From WHSW01 sp963842795 (GTDB lineage Bacteria; Actinomycetota; Thermoleophilia; Solirubrobacterales; 70-9): a stretch of DNA of 64,000 bases. Each line of letters starts with the position of its first letter. The first letter of the stretch is position 1. Positions 52,307 to 61,580 of this stretch are shown here, in pieces. Location: assembly GCA_963842795.1 (NCBI GenBank), contig CAWJHV010000015.1, forward strand, positions 186,001-250,000, written 5' to 3'. Position numbers and translations under genes: made by a program. The notes under the pieces are model-generated. The model searched no databases and was not told the DNA's origin. It saw only the letters and a list, made by a program, of their open reading frames with translations.

Positions 52307-52693
52307 GTGGCGCCTGACATTCCGCTCAGCGAGATCCATCTGCGCACCAGCCGGTCGTCCGGCCCGGGGGGACAGCATGCGAACGTGACCGCCTCGCGGG
52401 TCGAGGCTGTGTTCGAGATCGATGACTCGGGGGCTCTGAGCGAGGAGCAGAAGCAACGGCTGCGGGCGCGCTTCGGGCCGCGGGTGACCGCGGTCGCCCA
52501 GGACGCCCGCAGCCAGTCGCGAAACCGGGCGCTCGCGATCGAGCGCCTTCAGGACCGGGTCGCCGCGGCGCTCAAGCCGCGCAAGCGCCGGCGCCCGACC
52601 CGGGCGACGCGCAGCTCGCAGGAGCGGCGCCTGTCCTCCAAGCGCCGCCGCTCGGAGCTCAAGCGGGAGCGGCGGCGACCTCCTCCGGAGTAG
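52307..52693 (+). CDS. arfB: ArfB-like peptidyl-tRNA hydrolase (release factor-like)
   Basis: The protein is 128 residues. ISEIHLRTSRSSGPGGQHAN-type sequence carries the GGQ catalytic motif, used to hydrolyse peptidyl-tRNA on stalled ribosomes. There is no codon-recognition domain. The C-terminus is extremely basic (LKPRKRRRPTRATRSSQERR), the tail that enters the empty mRNA channel. A GTG start at 52307 fits the domain edge (VAPDIPLSEIHL). The last 35 bases overlap the convergent antiporter gene. Confidence 0.92.
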   Translation: MAPDIPLSEIHLRTSRSSGPGGQHANVTASRVEAVFEIDDSGALSEEQKQRLRARFGPRVTAVAQDARSQSRNRALAIERLQDRVAAALKPRKRRRPTRATRSSQERRLSSKRRRSELKRERRRPPPE

Positions 52694-53858
52694 GCGGCTC
52701 GGCGCCCCGCCGCAGGGCCATGGCGACGAACGGGTAGATCAGCGTCGAGAGCATCGCGGCGCCGACCAGGCCGGCGGCGGTCGACGAGCGCATCTCGCCG
52801 GCGTCGATCGCGAGCGTCGTGATCGCGACCACCAGGGGCAGCTCGGTGGCCGAGAAGAACGCGAGCGCGGTGCGGTCGCGGGCCTTGAGCACGCCGCGGT
52901 AGAGCAGCAGCGCCGGAGCGCCGCGGACGACCAGGAAGAGGGCGAGGAAGAGCAGCAACTTGGCGATCGCACCCGCCGAGCCGAGCGCGTCGAGATTGAA
53001 GGTAAGGCCGCTGTCGACGAAGAAGAACGGGATCAGGAAGCCGAAGCCGACCGCGGTCAGCTTCGATTCGAACGCTTCGAGCTCGTGTCCGCGCAACGCG
53101 GCGCGGACGATCATCCCGGCGACGAACCCACCGAGCAGCAGGTCGAGACCGAGCTCGGAGGCGAGCAGGACGAGCCCGAAGACGAGCACGGTCGCGATCC
53201 GGACCGCGAGCTGACTGCTCGACTCCAGCGTCCGCTCGAGCGCCGGGATCCCGCGCCAGCCGTACCGCACCGAGGACAGCGCGAGCAGCAGGGCGATGCC
53301 GATGAAGCCGAACAGGATCACCGCCTCGTGCAGCGGCTGAGTGGTCGAGAGCACGAGCGTGATCAGCAGGATCGGACCGAACTCCCCGATCGCTCCGGCC
53401 GCCAGCAGATAGGTACCGAAGCGGGTCCTGAGCTCCCCGTTGTCACGGAGGATCGGGATCAGGGTGCCGATCGCCGTCGTCGCGAGCGCCGAGCCGGTGT
53501 AGAGGAAGGAGACCACGACCCCGGCCGCCGCCAGCGCCCCGCCGATCCCGTATGCGAGCGCCAGCGACAGCAGCCATCCGAGGGCGCCGAGCGTGAGCGG
53601 CTTGCCGCGGATCCGATCGAAGTCGATCTCGTAGCCGGCGAAGAAGAAGAGCATCCCGAGCCCGAGGTTGGAGAAGAAGTCGATGAACCCGTCGGGCTCG
53701 GCGAGCCCGAGCACCTCCGGCCCGATGACGATGCCGAGGATCAGCTCGACCACGACCACCGGCGGGGCGAAGCGGCGGGGCAGGGCGACCACCGTGATCG
53801 CCGCGACCATCGCGGTGAGGATGATCGCGAAGAAGGAGCTCTCGTCGACGGTGATCAA
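52659..53858 (-). CDS. CPA2-type Na+/H+ or K+/H+ antiporter
   Basis: A 399-residue membrane protein with about 12 helices. PRRFAPPVVVVELILGIVIG and PEVLGLAEPDGFIDFFSNLG are the conserved opening of the Kef/NapA group. LGLGMLFFFAGYEIDFDRIR includes the typical charged residues, and TGSALATTAIGTLIPILRDN is in the ion-path region. No TrkA-N regulatory domain follows. It is probably for pH or sodium homeostasis. The 3' end overlaps arfB. Confidence 0.9.
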   Translation of the reverse strand: MITVDESSFFAIILTAMVAAITVVALPRRFAPPVVVVELILGIVIGPEVLGLAEPDGFIDFFSNLGLGMLFFFAGYEIDFDRIRGKPLTLGALGWLLSLALAYGIGGALAAAGVVVSFLYTGSALATTAIGTLIPILRDNGELRTRFGTYLLAAGAIGEFGPILLITLVLSTTQPLHEAVILFGFIGIALLLALSSVRYGWRGIPALERTLESSSQLAVRIATVLVFGLVLLASELGLDLLLGGFVAGMIVRAALRGHELEAFESKLTAVGFGFLIPFFFVDSGLTFNLDALGSAGAIAKLLLFLALFLVVRGAPALLLYRGVLKARDRTALAFFSATELPLVVAITTLAIDAGEMRSSTAAGLVGAAMLSTLIYPFVAMALRRGAEPPTPEEVAAAPA

Positions 53859-53896
53859 CCGGCTCGGGATTATCCAGGCGTCGCTAGGCTCGCGCC

Positions 53897-54841
53897 GTGC
53901 GCGCCAAGCCCCTGGTCGTGATCGCGCTCGTGTTGCCCGCGCTCGCGCTGCCGGCCTCGGCCGCCGCAGGCGAGCTCCCGGTCCCCTGGACCGGCGACTT
54001 CTCCCGGCAGGTCTCGGACCCCAACTCGCCGCCCGCGGGGGCCAACGACTGGAGCTGCGAGCCGTCGCGACGGCACCCGAACCCCGTAATCCTCGTCCAT
54101 GGCCTGGGCGCGAACCGGACCGTGAACTTCCCGACCATCTCCCCGTTCCTCGCTAACCACGGCTTCTGCGTCTTCGCGCTCACCTACGGCACCCGCCCGG
54201 AGGTCGACCCGCCCGGATACCAGCCCGGCGGCCTCCTGCGGATGCAGCAAAGCGCCCGCAAGCTGAAGCGCTTCGCCGCCCGGGTGCTCCGCGCGACGGG
54301 AGCTCGCCGGGTCGACGTCGTCGGCCACTCCGAGGGCAGCCTGATGCCGGACTGGTGGGTCAAGTACCTCGGCGGGCGGCGCAAGGTCGACGACTACGTG
54401 GGGATCACCCCGCTCTGGGACGGCACCAACCTCGCCGGCCTCGCCTCGCTCGATCAGATCGGCCGGGCGCTCGGGTTCTCCGCCGCCACCTACGACGCGC
54501 TCGAGCCCTTCTGCGCCTCCTGTCATCAGTTCCTCGCCGGCTCGCGCTTCCTCCGCAAGCTCAACTCGCAGGGAGGCCCGCGAGTCGACGGGGTCGACTA
54601 CACGATGCTGCTGACCGCGAACGACGAGCTCGTCCGCCCGTATCAGAGCGGGCTCATGGACGGGGCCGACAACGTCGTCGTCCAGGACGTCTGCGACCTC
54701 GACCAGTCCGAGCACCTCTCGATCGCCTTCGACCCCACCGCCGCCTACACGATCCTCAACGCCCTCGACCCGCGCCACCCGCGCCCCGTCCCGTGCGTGC
54801 CGGTGCTGCCGTTCGTGGGCGCGGTCGGCTACTCCGAGTAG
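53897..54841 (+). CDS. Secreted lipase/esterase (alpha/beta hydrolase)
   Basis: A 314-residue secreted hydrolase. Signal peptide MRAKPLVVIALVLPALALPA precedes a likely cleavage after ASAAA. The oxyanion region is VILVHGLGANRTVNFPTISP and the nucleophile elbow is VDVVGHSEGSLMPDWWV (G-H-S-E-G). Asp and His candidates lie near LTANDELVRPYQ and SEHLSIAFDP. Several cysteines may form disulfides. It fits class-2 lipases of actinobacteria. A GTG start at 53897 begins the signal peptide. Confidence 0.88.
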   Translation: MRAKPLVVIALVLPALALPASAAAGELPVPWTGDFSRQVSDPNSPPAGANDWSCEPSRRHPNPVILVHGLGANRTVNFPTISPFLANHGFCVFALTYGTRPEVDPPGYQPGGLLRMQQSARKLKRFAARVLRATGARRVDVVGHSEGSLMPDWWVKYLGGRRKVDDYVGITPLWDGTNLAGLASLDQIGRALGFSAATYDALEPFCASCHQFLAGSRFLRKLNSQGGPRVDGVDYTMLLTANDELVRPYQSGLMDGADNVVVQDVCDLDQSEHLSIAFDPTAAYTILNALDPRHPRPVPCVPVLPFVGAVGYSE

Positions 54842-54862
54842 ATCGCCGCGGATCCGGGGACG

Positions 54863-55885
54863 CTAGGTGCGCCCGAGGTCCTGCTTGAGCCGCTCGATCA
54901 CGTCGATCGGGCCCGGGTCGACGCCGTCGGCGGCGGCGAGGTGAAGCGAGACCAGGTCGCCCAACATGACCGACCACAGCAGCCGCTCGACCCGCGTCTC
55001 GCCCTCGGTCTCGACCTCGATCACGGCGGCGGCCGCCGGCTCGATCAGCTTCGCGGTCAGCTCGGCGCGCTCGCGCAGGCGCGGATGCTGGTCGCGGTCG
55101 ACGAGGAAGACGGCGGCGAAGGGGCTGTCGGTCGCCTGCGAGGTCCAGCCGACGATCTCGTTGTGATCGAGCTCCGGGAGCTGGTTGTCGAAGGCGTGTC
55201 GCTTGGCGTTCTCGTTGATCGCGCACTTCCAGCGGTAGGCCACCGGCACGGTGAGGTCGCAGCCGTAGATCAGCGGCACCGCTCCGGCGAGCCGCTCGGC
55301 GATCTCTCCGGCGCGAGCCACGAGCGCCCAGCGCGCCGCCTCCAGGTGCGCCGCCGCGGTGTCGATCTCCGTCCGCATCCCGGGCGCGGCGCCGACGAGC
55401 GCGGCGATCTCGCAGGCGATCGTGAACCCGTAGCCGACCGCGTGGCGCGGCTGAAGTCCGGCGGGCAGGCCGATCACCGGGACACCCGCCTTGCGCGCCG
55501 CTTCGGCGAGAGCGCCGCCGGTGGTCATCGCGAACCGGTGCGCGCCGACGGCCTCCGCCGCCTCGAAGCAGGCGAGCGTCTCCTCGGTGTTCCCCGAGTA
55601 GCTCGAGCAGAGCACGGCCCGGTCGGGCGCCGTCCACGGCGGGAGCTCGTAGTCGCGGAAGATCAGCATCGGCAGGTTGAGTCCGTCGCCGAGGGCTGCG
55701 CGAGCGAGCACGCCGCCGATCGCCGAGCCGCCCATGCCGCAGACGATCAGCCCGCGCGCCTCGACCGGCTCGAGGCCGGCCGACTCGACCCGCCAGAGAG
55801 CGTCGCGGAGGTGATCGGGGAGCGCCAGGACGTCGTCGAGCTGGCCGCTCGGGTCAATCGCACGGATCGCGTCCGCGTCGCTCAC
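54863..55885 (-). CDS. Bifunctional phosphoglucose/phosphomannose isomerase-like protein
   Basis: A 340-residue SIS-domain isomerase. GLIVCGMGGSAIGGVLARAA is the first sugar-phosphate loop, LCSSYSGNTEETLACFEAAE the second, and KCAINENAKRHAFDNQLPEL contains the catalytic Glu/His region of the family. It interconverts fructose-6-phosphate with glucose- or mannose-6-phosphate, feeding GDP-mannose synthesis. The start overlaps the pyrophosphorylase stop (ATGA). It is the last gene of the cell-envelope operon. Confidence 0.92.
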   Translation of the reverse strand: MSDADAIRAIDPSGQLDDVLALPDHLRDALWRVESAGLEPVEARGLIVCGMGGSAIGGVLARAALGDGLNLPMLIFRDYELPPWTAPDRAVLCSSYSGNTEETLACFEAAEAVGAHRFAMTTGGALAEAARKAGVPVIGLPAGLQPRHAVGYGFTIACEIAALVGAAPGMRTEIDTAAAHLEAARWALVARAGEIAERLAGAVPLIYGCDLTVPVAYRWKCAINENAKRHAFDNQLPELDHNEIVGWTSQATDSPFAAVFLVDRDQHPRLRERAELTAKLIEPAAAAVIEVETEGETRVERLLWSVMLGDLVSLHLAAADGVDPGPIDVIERLKQDLGRT

Positions 55886-56928
55886 ACCACCACCTCCGAT
55901 TCGATCACTTCACCCGGCGCGATCCTGGCCCCCGCGGCCACGGCCGCCCCGGCCTCGACCCGCGCATGCTCGCCGATCACGCTCCCCGCGGCGACGGTCG
56001 CGCCGTCGCCGACCTCGACCCTGGGGGCGAGGATCGAGCCCCGGACCTCGGCCTGGGCGCCGACCTGACAGCCGTCCAGCAGGACGCTCTCGGCGATGAC
56101 CGCGCCGTCGCCGACCCTCGAGCCGGAGCGGACCACCGCCCGGGAGGCGACGCTGGCCGCCGGGGAGATCTCGGCTCCGGCGGCGACGAACGGGCCTCCG
56201 TTGCCGTCGAGGTCGGTCTGCACCCGCCCCTCGAGGATGTCCCAGCTCGCCTGCAGGTAGCGCTCGGGCGTCCCGATGTCCATCCAGTAACCCTCGAGGC
56301 GCAGGCCGTAGAGCCCGTTGCCGACGAGCTGGGGAAAGATCTCACGCTCGATCGAGACCGGCCGGCCGGCCGGGATCCGCTCGATCACCGAGGGCTCGAT
56401 CACGTAGGCGCCGGCGCTGACCTCGTCGGTGTCGATCTCGTCCGGGTCGGGCTTCTCGAGGAAGCCGAGCACCTCGCCGTCCTCGCGGCGGCGGACGAGC
56501 CCGTAGGAGCTCGGGTCGTCGACCGGGTGCAGGGCGAGCGTGGTCACGGCGCCGGTGGCCTCGTGCCTGCGCACGAGGGCACTCAGGTCGAGGTCGGTGA
56601 GCAGGTCGCCGTTGACGGCGACGAAGCGCTCGTCGAGGAGGCCCTGGTCGGCGGCGAGGCGGAGCGGGCCCGCGGTGCCAAGCGGCTCTGGCTCCTCGAT
56701 GTAGACGATCGAGGGGCCGCCGGGGATCGCGTCGCCGATCGCGTCGCGCAGGGCGTCCGCCTTGAAACCGCAGGCCATGATCACCTCGTCGATCCCGTGC
56801 CGGCCCACCCAGTCGGCGAGGTAGCGGATGAACGGCCGGTCGACGAGCGCGAGCGCCGGCTTCGGCTGGGTCAGGGTGAGCGGGCGCAGCCGGGTGCCCT
56901 CCCCCCCGACAAGCACCAGGGCGCGCAT
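55882..56928 (-). CDS. NDP-sugar (mannose-1-phosphate guanylyltransferase-like) pyrophosphorylase
   Basis: The protein is 348 residues. MRALVLVGGEGTRLRPLTLT and QPKPALALVDRPFIRYLADW form the core. EEPEPLGTAGPLRLA and FVAVNGDLLTDLDLSALV bind metal and sugar; GYWMDIGTPERYLQASWDIL is in the substrate domain. The C-terminus is a left-handed beta-helix of hexapeptide repeats (VVRSGSRVGDGAVIAESVLL). It probably forms GDP-mannose from the product of the coupled isomerase. The start is linked to the dehydrogenase stop (TGATG). Confidence 0.92.
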   Translation of the reverse strand: MRALVLVGGEGTRLRPLTLTQPKPALALVDRPFIRYLADWVGRHGIDEVIMACGFKADALRDAIGDAIPGGPSIVYIEEPEPLGTAGPLRLAADQGLLDERFVAVNGDLLTDLDLSALVRRHEATGAVTTLALHPVDDPSSYGLVRRREDGEVLGFLEKPDPDEIDTDEVSAGAYVIEPSVIERIPAGRPVSIEREIFPQLVGNGLYGLRLEGYWMDIGTPERYLQASWDILEGRVQTDLDGNGGPFVAAGAEISPAASVASRAVVRSGSRVGDGAVIAESVLLDGCQVGAQAEVRGSILAPRVEVGDGATVAAGSVIGEHARVEAGAAVAAGARIAPGEVIESEVVV

Positions 56929-58244
56929 CAGCTCCGAGCGCTGCCGCCGTTGGCGGCGGATCGGCGACCGATCCCCTCGTAGAGGAATCCCGCGGCGCGC
57001 ATCCGCGCCGGGTCGAGGTAGTTGCGCCCGTCCACGATCAGCGGGTTCGACATCCGCCCGGCGAGACCCTCCCAGTCGAGCTCCGCGAACTCGGGCCACT
57101 CGGTGACCAGGATCGCGGCGTCGGCTCCCTCGAGCGCCTCGACCGGGGTGTTGCAGAGCGAGACGCTGGGCAGCAGCTCGGCGGCCGGCCGCTCGGCCAC
57201 CGGGTCGTAGGCGACGACCGTCGCGCCCTCGCCCTGCAGGCGCGCCGAGAGCACCAGGCTCGAGGCCTCGCGCATGTCGTCGGTGTTCGGCTTGAACGCG
57301 AGCCCGAGCAGCGCGATCCGCTTGCCGACCAGCGACCCGAGGTGCTTGGAGAGCTTCGAGATCACCCGCCGCTTCTGCAGCTCGTTGACCTCGATCACCG
57401 AGTTCAGCAGCTGGAAGTGATAGCCGGTGTTCCCCGCGAGCATCTTCAGGGCGGAGACATCTTTTGGGAAGCATGAGCCCCCGTAGCCGATCCCCGCCTG
57501 CAGGAACTGCGGCCCGATTCGCTGGTCGAGCCCCATCCCGCGGGCGACCTCGCTGACGTCGGCGCCGACTCCCTCGCAGACGTTCGCGATCTCGTTGATG
57601 AACGAGATCTTCGTCGCCAGGAAGGCGTTCGAGGCGAGCTTGATCATCTCCGCGGAGGCGACGTCGGTGCGCACGAGCTGGCCGCCGAGCGGGGCGTAGA
57701 TGTCGGCAACGGCGTCCGCCGCCCACTCGGAGCCGGGATCGGCGCCGACGACCACGCGGTCGGGCTCGAGGAAGTCCTTGACGGCCGAGCCCTCCTTGAG
57801 GAACTCCGGGCAGGAGACGTAGACGAGGTCCGGGTTCGAGCGCCGGATCGCCTCGCCGGTGCCGGCGGGGACGGTGGACTTCATCACCAGCGCGTGCTCG
57901 GAGCCCGCCGGGAGCGCCTCGACCACGGCCTCGACGCGCGAGAGGTCGGCGTCGCCGGAGTAGGTCGGAGGCGTATCGACGCAGCAGAACAGCAGCCGCG
58001 CGGCGTCGAGGACCTCCGGCATCTCGGTGGTGAACGTGAGTCGCTCCCGATTGCGCTCGACCAGCTCCGGCAGCCCCGGCTCGTGGATCGGCAGTGTGGC
58101 GCCGGAGCGCAACGCCTCGACCTTCTCGGCGTTGATGTCGACCGCGACCACCGGGTGCCCGCTCTCCGCGAAGCAGGCCGCCGTGACCAGGCCGACCCAG
58201 CCCACCCCGATGACGCCGATCGTCGGCTTTGCGTCTGCGCTCAT
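56928..58244 (-). CDS. UDP-glucose/GDP-mannose-type sugar dehydrogenase
   Basis: A 438-residue NAD-dependent enzyme that oxidises a nucleotide sugar to its uronic acid. It has IGVIGVGWVGLVTAACFAES (Rossmann), FCCVDTPPTYSGDADLSRVE, then PEFLKEGSAVKDFLEPDRVV and the catalytic cysteine in GYGGSCFPKDVSALK. The C-terminal domain begins RIALLGLAFKPNTDDMREAS. It uses an ATG at 58244. It lies ten bases after the LCP gene and before the pyrophosphorylase in a single operon, so it supplies envelope polysaccharide precursors. Confidence 0.95.
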   Translation of the reverse strand: MSADAKPTIGVIGVGWVGLVTAACFAESGHPVVAVDINAEKVEALRSGATLPIHEPGLPELVERNRERLTFTTEMPEVLDAARLLFCCVDTPPTYSGDADLSRVEAVVEALPAGSEHALVMKSTVPAGTGEAIRRSNPDLVYVSCPEFLKEGSAVKDFLEPDRVVVGADPGSEWAADAVADIYAPLGGQLVRTDVASAEMIKLASNAFLATKISFINEIANVCEGVGADVSEVARGMGLDQRIGPQFLQAGIGYGGSCFPKDVSALKMLAGNTGYHFQLLNSVIEVNELQKRRVISKLSKHLGSLVGKRIALLGLAFKPNTDDMREASSLVLSARLQGEGATVVAYDPVAERPAAELLPSVSLCNTPVEALEGADAAILVTEWPEFAELDWEGLAGRMSNPLIVDGRNYLDPARMRAAGFLYEGIGRRSAANGGSARS

Positions 58245-58254
58245 GGCCGGGAAG

Positions 58255-60432
58255 CTACTTGCCTTCGAGCTCGCGCATCGAGGTGGCGATCGAGAGCATC
58301 TGCCCCTCCTCGAGCGACTGCAGCAGGGTGTTGTTGACCCAGTAGGCGGCCTTGCCCGTCTTCCAGCCGACCAGTCGCAGGCGGTCGCCGTCGTAAAACA
58401 GCAGGTAGTCCGTGCCGTCGATCGTGCGCGTCTCGGACGGGTTCTGGAGGATCGGTGCGTCGACCCAGTCGGTGCCCGAGATGCCGTAGAACTCGTCGAA
58501 GAGGCCGTGGCCGAAGGTGTCGCCGGGCACGTCGACGACCATCTTGTACCCGTGGTAGACGTCCTTGTCGGGCCCGTCGATGGGGAAGGCGCGGGTGTCG
58601 GCGGTGATCACCGAGCCCGGCGCGAGGCGGGTCGGGTAGTAGATCGGGAAGTCGACCATCGGCTCGCCGTCGTTGCGCTTCTTGATCGAGATCTGGTGGG
58701 CGTAGCGCTGGCCCTGCTCGGTCGAGTCGTCCATCGTCGGGCCCTCGAAGTGACCCTCTTCCTTGTCGGGCTTGGGCTTGTCCTCGCCGCCGCCGCCACC
58801 TCCGCCCCCGTCTTCCCCGCCGTTCTCCGGCGACTCGCCCGACGGGCGCTCGCCGGGGGTCCCCTCGGCGTTGTAGAACTGCTTCACCGCCTCCTTCACC
58901 GCGTCGTCGTCGGCGGTCACGTAGATGTCCCCGAGCTCCGCGGGGAAATGGACCTCGCGGACGGGCGCCGACTGCACTGCGGCGAAGGTCTTCAGCAGCT
59001 CCAGCAGCGGCACCGCCTCGCCGATGTCCGAGGTCGTGTACTCGGTGAAGATGTCGAGCAGCTCGTTGCGGTCGCGGATCAGGACTCCCGGAGGCAGCTT
59101 CTGGCGCGCCTCGCGGAGGAAGTCCTGCTGGCGCGCGGAGCGGACCAGGTCGTTGTCGAAATGGCGGAAACGCACGTACTGGAGCGCGTTGAGGCCGCAC
59201 ATGCGCTGGTAGCCGGCCTCGACGTTGATCTCCGCCGTGCCCGACTCCGGCGGGATGTAGTAGCGGCGGTCGACGTCGATGTAGACGCAGCCGATCGCGT
59301 TCACCGCGTCGGCGAAGCCGGTGAAGTTGATGTTGACGACGTGGTTGATCTCGAGCCCGGTGAGCTGCTCGACCACCTTCAGCGTCTTCTTCGGCCCGCC
59401 GGCCGTATAGGCGACGTTGAACTTGTCCACCCCGACCCCGGGGATGTTGACCTTCAGGTCGCGTGGGATCGAGAGCAACGCGATCGCCTGCTTCTCGGGG
59501 TCGACGCGGAGGAGGATGGTGGTGTCCGAGCGGCCCGGGTCGCCCCTCATGTCGAGGCGCTTGTCGGAGCCGATGATCAGGATCGTCTGCGGGTCCCCGC
59601 CGTCGGCCTCGGTGAGCTGGTCGCGCAGGGAGGCGAGCGTGTCGTTGTCGGAGAGCCCCTCGGCGATGTCGGTGAGGTACAGCAGGATGCTGATCGAGGT
59701 GGCCGCGGCCATCGAGATCACGATCACCAGCGACGCCGCCAAGAAGCGCGCCCACAGCGGCCGGGCTCTGGGGACCTTGCCGTCGCCGGAATCCTCAGGA
59801 GCGGCCTCGGCCTGCGGCTCGGGCCCCGGCTCCGCGGTCGCGGCGACCGCCGCGGCCTCGGGCTCGGGCTCGCCGGCGCGGGCGCGGAGACCGGCCATCG
59901 CCTCCTCCTCGGCCTGCTCGCGATCGGCGAGCGCCAGGGTCTCGGCCTCCACCGTCTCGCCTGAGAGGTCCGCCGCCTCCTGCTGCTCGTCCTCGGGGCC
60001 GGGCTCCTCCTCGCCTTCGGGCCGCTCCTCGCCTTCGGGCTCGGGCTCTGCCTCCGGCTCGGCGGCGGGCTCGGGCTCGTCCTCGTCGGACGCCTCGGGC
60101 TCATCGTCGGACGCCTCGGGCTCGTCGTCCGGCTCGTCCGGCTGCTCGTCGGACGCCTCGGGCGCCTCGTCGACGTCCTCGTGCTCATCCGTCGCGCCGA
60201 CTCCGGCCAGGTCCCGGTCGAGGTCGCGCTCGATCGCGTCGAATTCCTCCGTGCCGCCGCCCGCGGTGCCCTCGTCGTCGGCGGCTTCGGGCTGCTCGGA
60301 ACCGGCCTCGGCGTCCTCGGCGTCGGCGCGCTTGCGGCCGGCCCAGGTGGCCGGTGGCGGGACCTCGTGCTCGCCCCCGTCGTCGTCGCCGTCCGGCGGC
60401 GGCGGGTCGGGGCGCTCGTCGTCGTGCGTCAT
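58255..60432 (-). CDS. LytR-CpsA-Psr (LCP) family protein with long acidic N-terminus
   Basis: The protein is 725 residues. Residues 1-220 are cytoplasmic, disordered and very acidic, with repeats of the type EASDDEPEASDE and EPEAEPEPE. A membrane helix follows at about 227-252 (WARFLAASLVIVISMAAATS). The LCP domain begins with LIIGSDKRLD and includes GRSDTTILLRVDPEKQAI and LLSIPRDLKVNIPGVG, the conserved Asp and Arg residues that bind polyprenyl phosphate. These proteins attach wall polymers to peptidoglycan. A Gly-rich linker sits near residue 545. It overlaps the peptidase gene by four bases. Confidence 0.93.
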   Translation of the reverse strand: MTHDDERPDPPPPDGDDDGGEHEVPPPATWAGRKRADAEDAEAGSEQPEAADDEGTAGGGTEEFDAIERDLDRDLAGVGATDEHEDVDEAPEASDEQPDEPDDEPEASDDEPEASDEDEPEPAAEPEAEPEPEGEERPEGEEEPGPEDEQQEAADLSGETVEAETLALADREQAEEEAMAGLRARAGEPEPEAAAVAATAEPGPEPQAEAAPEDSGDGKVPRARPLWARFLAASLVIVISMAAATSISILLYLTDIAEGLSDNDTLASLRDQLTEADGGDPQTILIIGSDKRLDMRGDPGRSDTTILLRVDPEKQAIALLSIPRDLKVNIPGVGVDKFNVAYTAGGPKKTLKVVEQLTGLEINHVVNINFTGFADAVNAIGCVYIDVDRRYYIPPESGTAEINVEAGYQRMCGLNALQYVRFRHFDNDLVRSARQQDFLREARQKLPPGVLIRDRNELLDIFTEYTTSDIGEAVPLLELLKTFAAVQSAPVREVHFPAELGDIYVTADDDAVKEAVKQFYNAEGTPGERPSGESPENGGEDGGGGGGGGEDKPKPDKEEGHFEGPTMDDSTEQGQRYAHQISIKKRNDGEPMVDFPIYYPTRLAPGSVITADTRAFPIDGPDKDVYHGYKMVVDVPGDTFGHGLFDEFYGISGTDWVDAPILQNPSETRTIDGTDYLLFYDGDRLRLVGWKTGKAAYWVNNTLLQSLEEGQMLSIATSMRELEGK

Positions 60433-61535
60433 CCATCCTCCCCGTCGACCGGCGCCACGAGCCGGTCCGGGAGGTCGGTCGCGAAATCGACGATCGTCTG
60501 GCGATAGCCGGCGAGCGAGTCGATGGACACCCACTCGTCGGGGCCGTGGTGCCCGGCGCCGAGCGGGCCGAACTCGACCGCCGGGACGCCCGCTCTCAGG
60601 AACGAGACCGCGTCGGAGGCGCCGTCGCGGCCGACGCTGGTCACGTCGCCGTTGGTGTGCGACGCCGTCGCCGCGCACAGGGCGCGCACGAACGGCGACT
60701 CGGGGTCGACCATCGCCGGCGGGCGCTTGAAGGTGGAGACGATCGTCGCCCCGGGGATCCCGGCGACCTCTCCGAGGATCGCGTCGGGGTCCTGCTCGGG
60801 CAGGTAGCGCACGTCGACGTCGATGTAACAGGTGTCGGGCACTTTGTTCAGCGCGTCACCGCCCAGGATCCGGCCAAGGTTGATCGACGGGCGGTCGAAG
60901 AGCTCCGAGCTCCGGGACGCAAACGGTAGCGACTGGATCGCGCGGAATACGTCCAGCGCCCGCAGGATCGCGTTTTCGCCCAGCCACGGCGTGGCCCCGT
61001 GGGCCGCGCGCCCGTCGACACGGATCCGCATCGCGACCACGCCCTTGGCGGCGACCCCGACGTGCATGTCGGTTGGCTCGCCGGTGATCACGAAGTCGCC
61101 CAAGAAGCCCTCGCCGACGATCAGGTCTCCCCCGCGCTCGACCTCCTCCTCGGACTCCTCGTCGGGGACGACACCGAGCCGCACGCGGACGCGCTCGGAG
61201 TCACGCAGGTCGGCGACCGCCAGCAGCATCGCCGCCAGCGCCCCCTTCATGTCGTAGGCGCCCCGGCCGACGAGCCGGTCGCCGTCGATTCGGGGCTCGA
61301 ACTGCTCCGGCCGCCCGGGGACGACGTCGAGGTGGCCGTGCAGGAGCAGGGTGGTCTCGGCGTCGGCGGGCCCGACCTCCGCCAGGGTGACGGGCAGGTC
61401 GCGGCAGTCGATCTGGCGGGTCTCGATGTTGCGCGCGTCGAGCCAGCCCTTGACGAAGCCGGCGCACTGCTTGATCCCCTCGGCCTTCGAGGTGTCGTAG
61501 CCGATCAGCTTCTCTGTGAGCAGTTGCTCATCCAC
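60429..61535 (-). CDS. M20 family metallopeptidase (DapE/ArgE-like)
   Basis: A 368-residue di-zinc hydrolase. LLLHGHLDVVPG carries the first metal His and catalytic Asp, VGRGAYDMKGALAAMLLAVA the bridging Asp, and GVVPDEESEEEVERGG the catalytic Glu pair. The dimerisation domain has KGVVAMRIRVDGRAAHGATP, and FGPLGAGHHGPDEWVSIDSL supplies the last His. It could be a succinyl-diaminopimelate desuccinylase or acetylornithine deacetylase-like. The GTG start at 61535 is the only one in frame. It is co-transcribed with the LCP gene. Confidence 0.92.
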   Translation of the reverse strand: MDEQLLTEKLIGYDTSKAEGIKQCAGFVKGWLDARNIETRQIDCRDLPVTLAEVGPADAETTLLLHGHLDVVPGRPEQFEPRIDGDRLVGRGAYDMKGALAAMLLAVADLRDSERVRVRLGVVPDEESEEEVERGGDLIVGEGFLGDFVITGEPTDMHVGVAAKGVVAMRIRVDGRAAHGATPWLGENAILRALDVFRAIQSLPFASRSSELFDRPSINLGRILGGDALNKVPDTCYIDVDVRYLPEQDPDAILGEVAGIPGATIVSTFKRPPAMVDPESPFVRALCAATASHTNGDVTSVGRDGASDAVSFLRAGVPAVEFGPLGAGHHGPDEWVSIDSLAGYRQTIVDFATDLPDRLVAPVDGEDG

Positions 61536-61580
61536 GGGCCCGGGGAGGTTAGACGACGGCCCCCCGGCCCTCAGGCGGCG

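Noticed and set aside
60050..60170. Short acidic repeats in the LCP gene as a CRISPR-like array
   Set aside because: The repeats are in-frame codons for Glu/Asp/Pro with no unique spacers.
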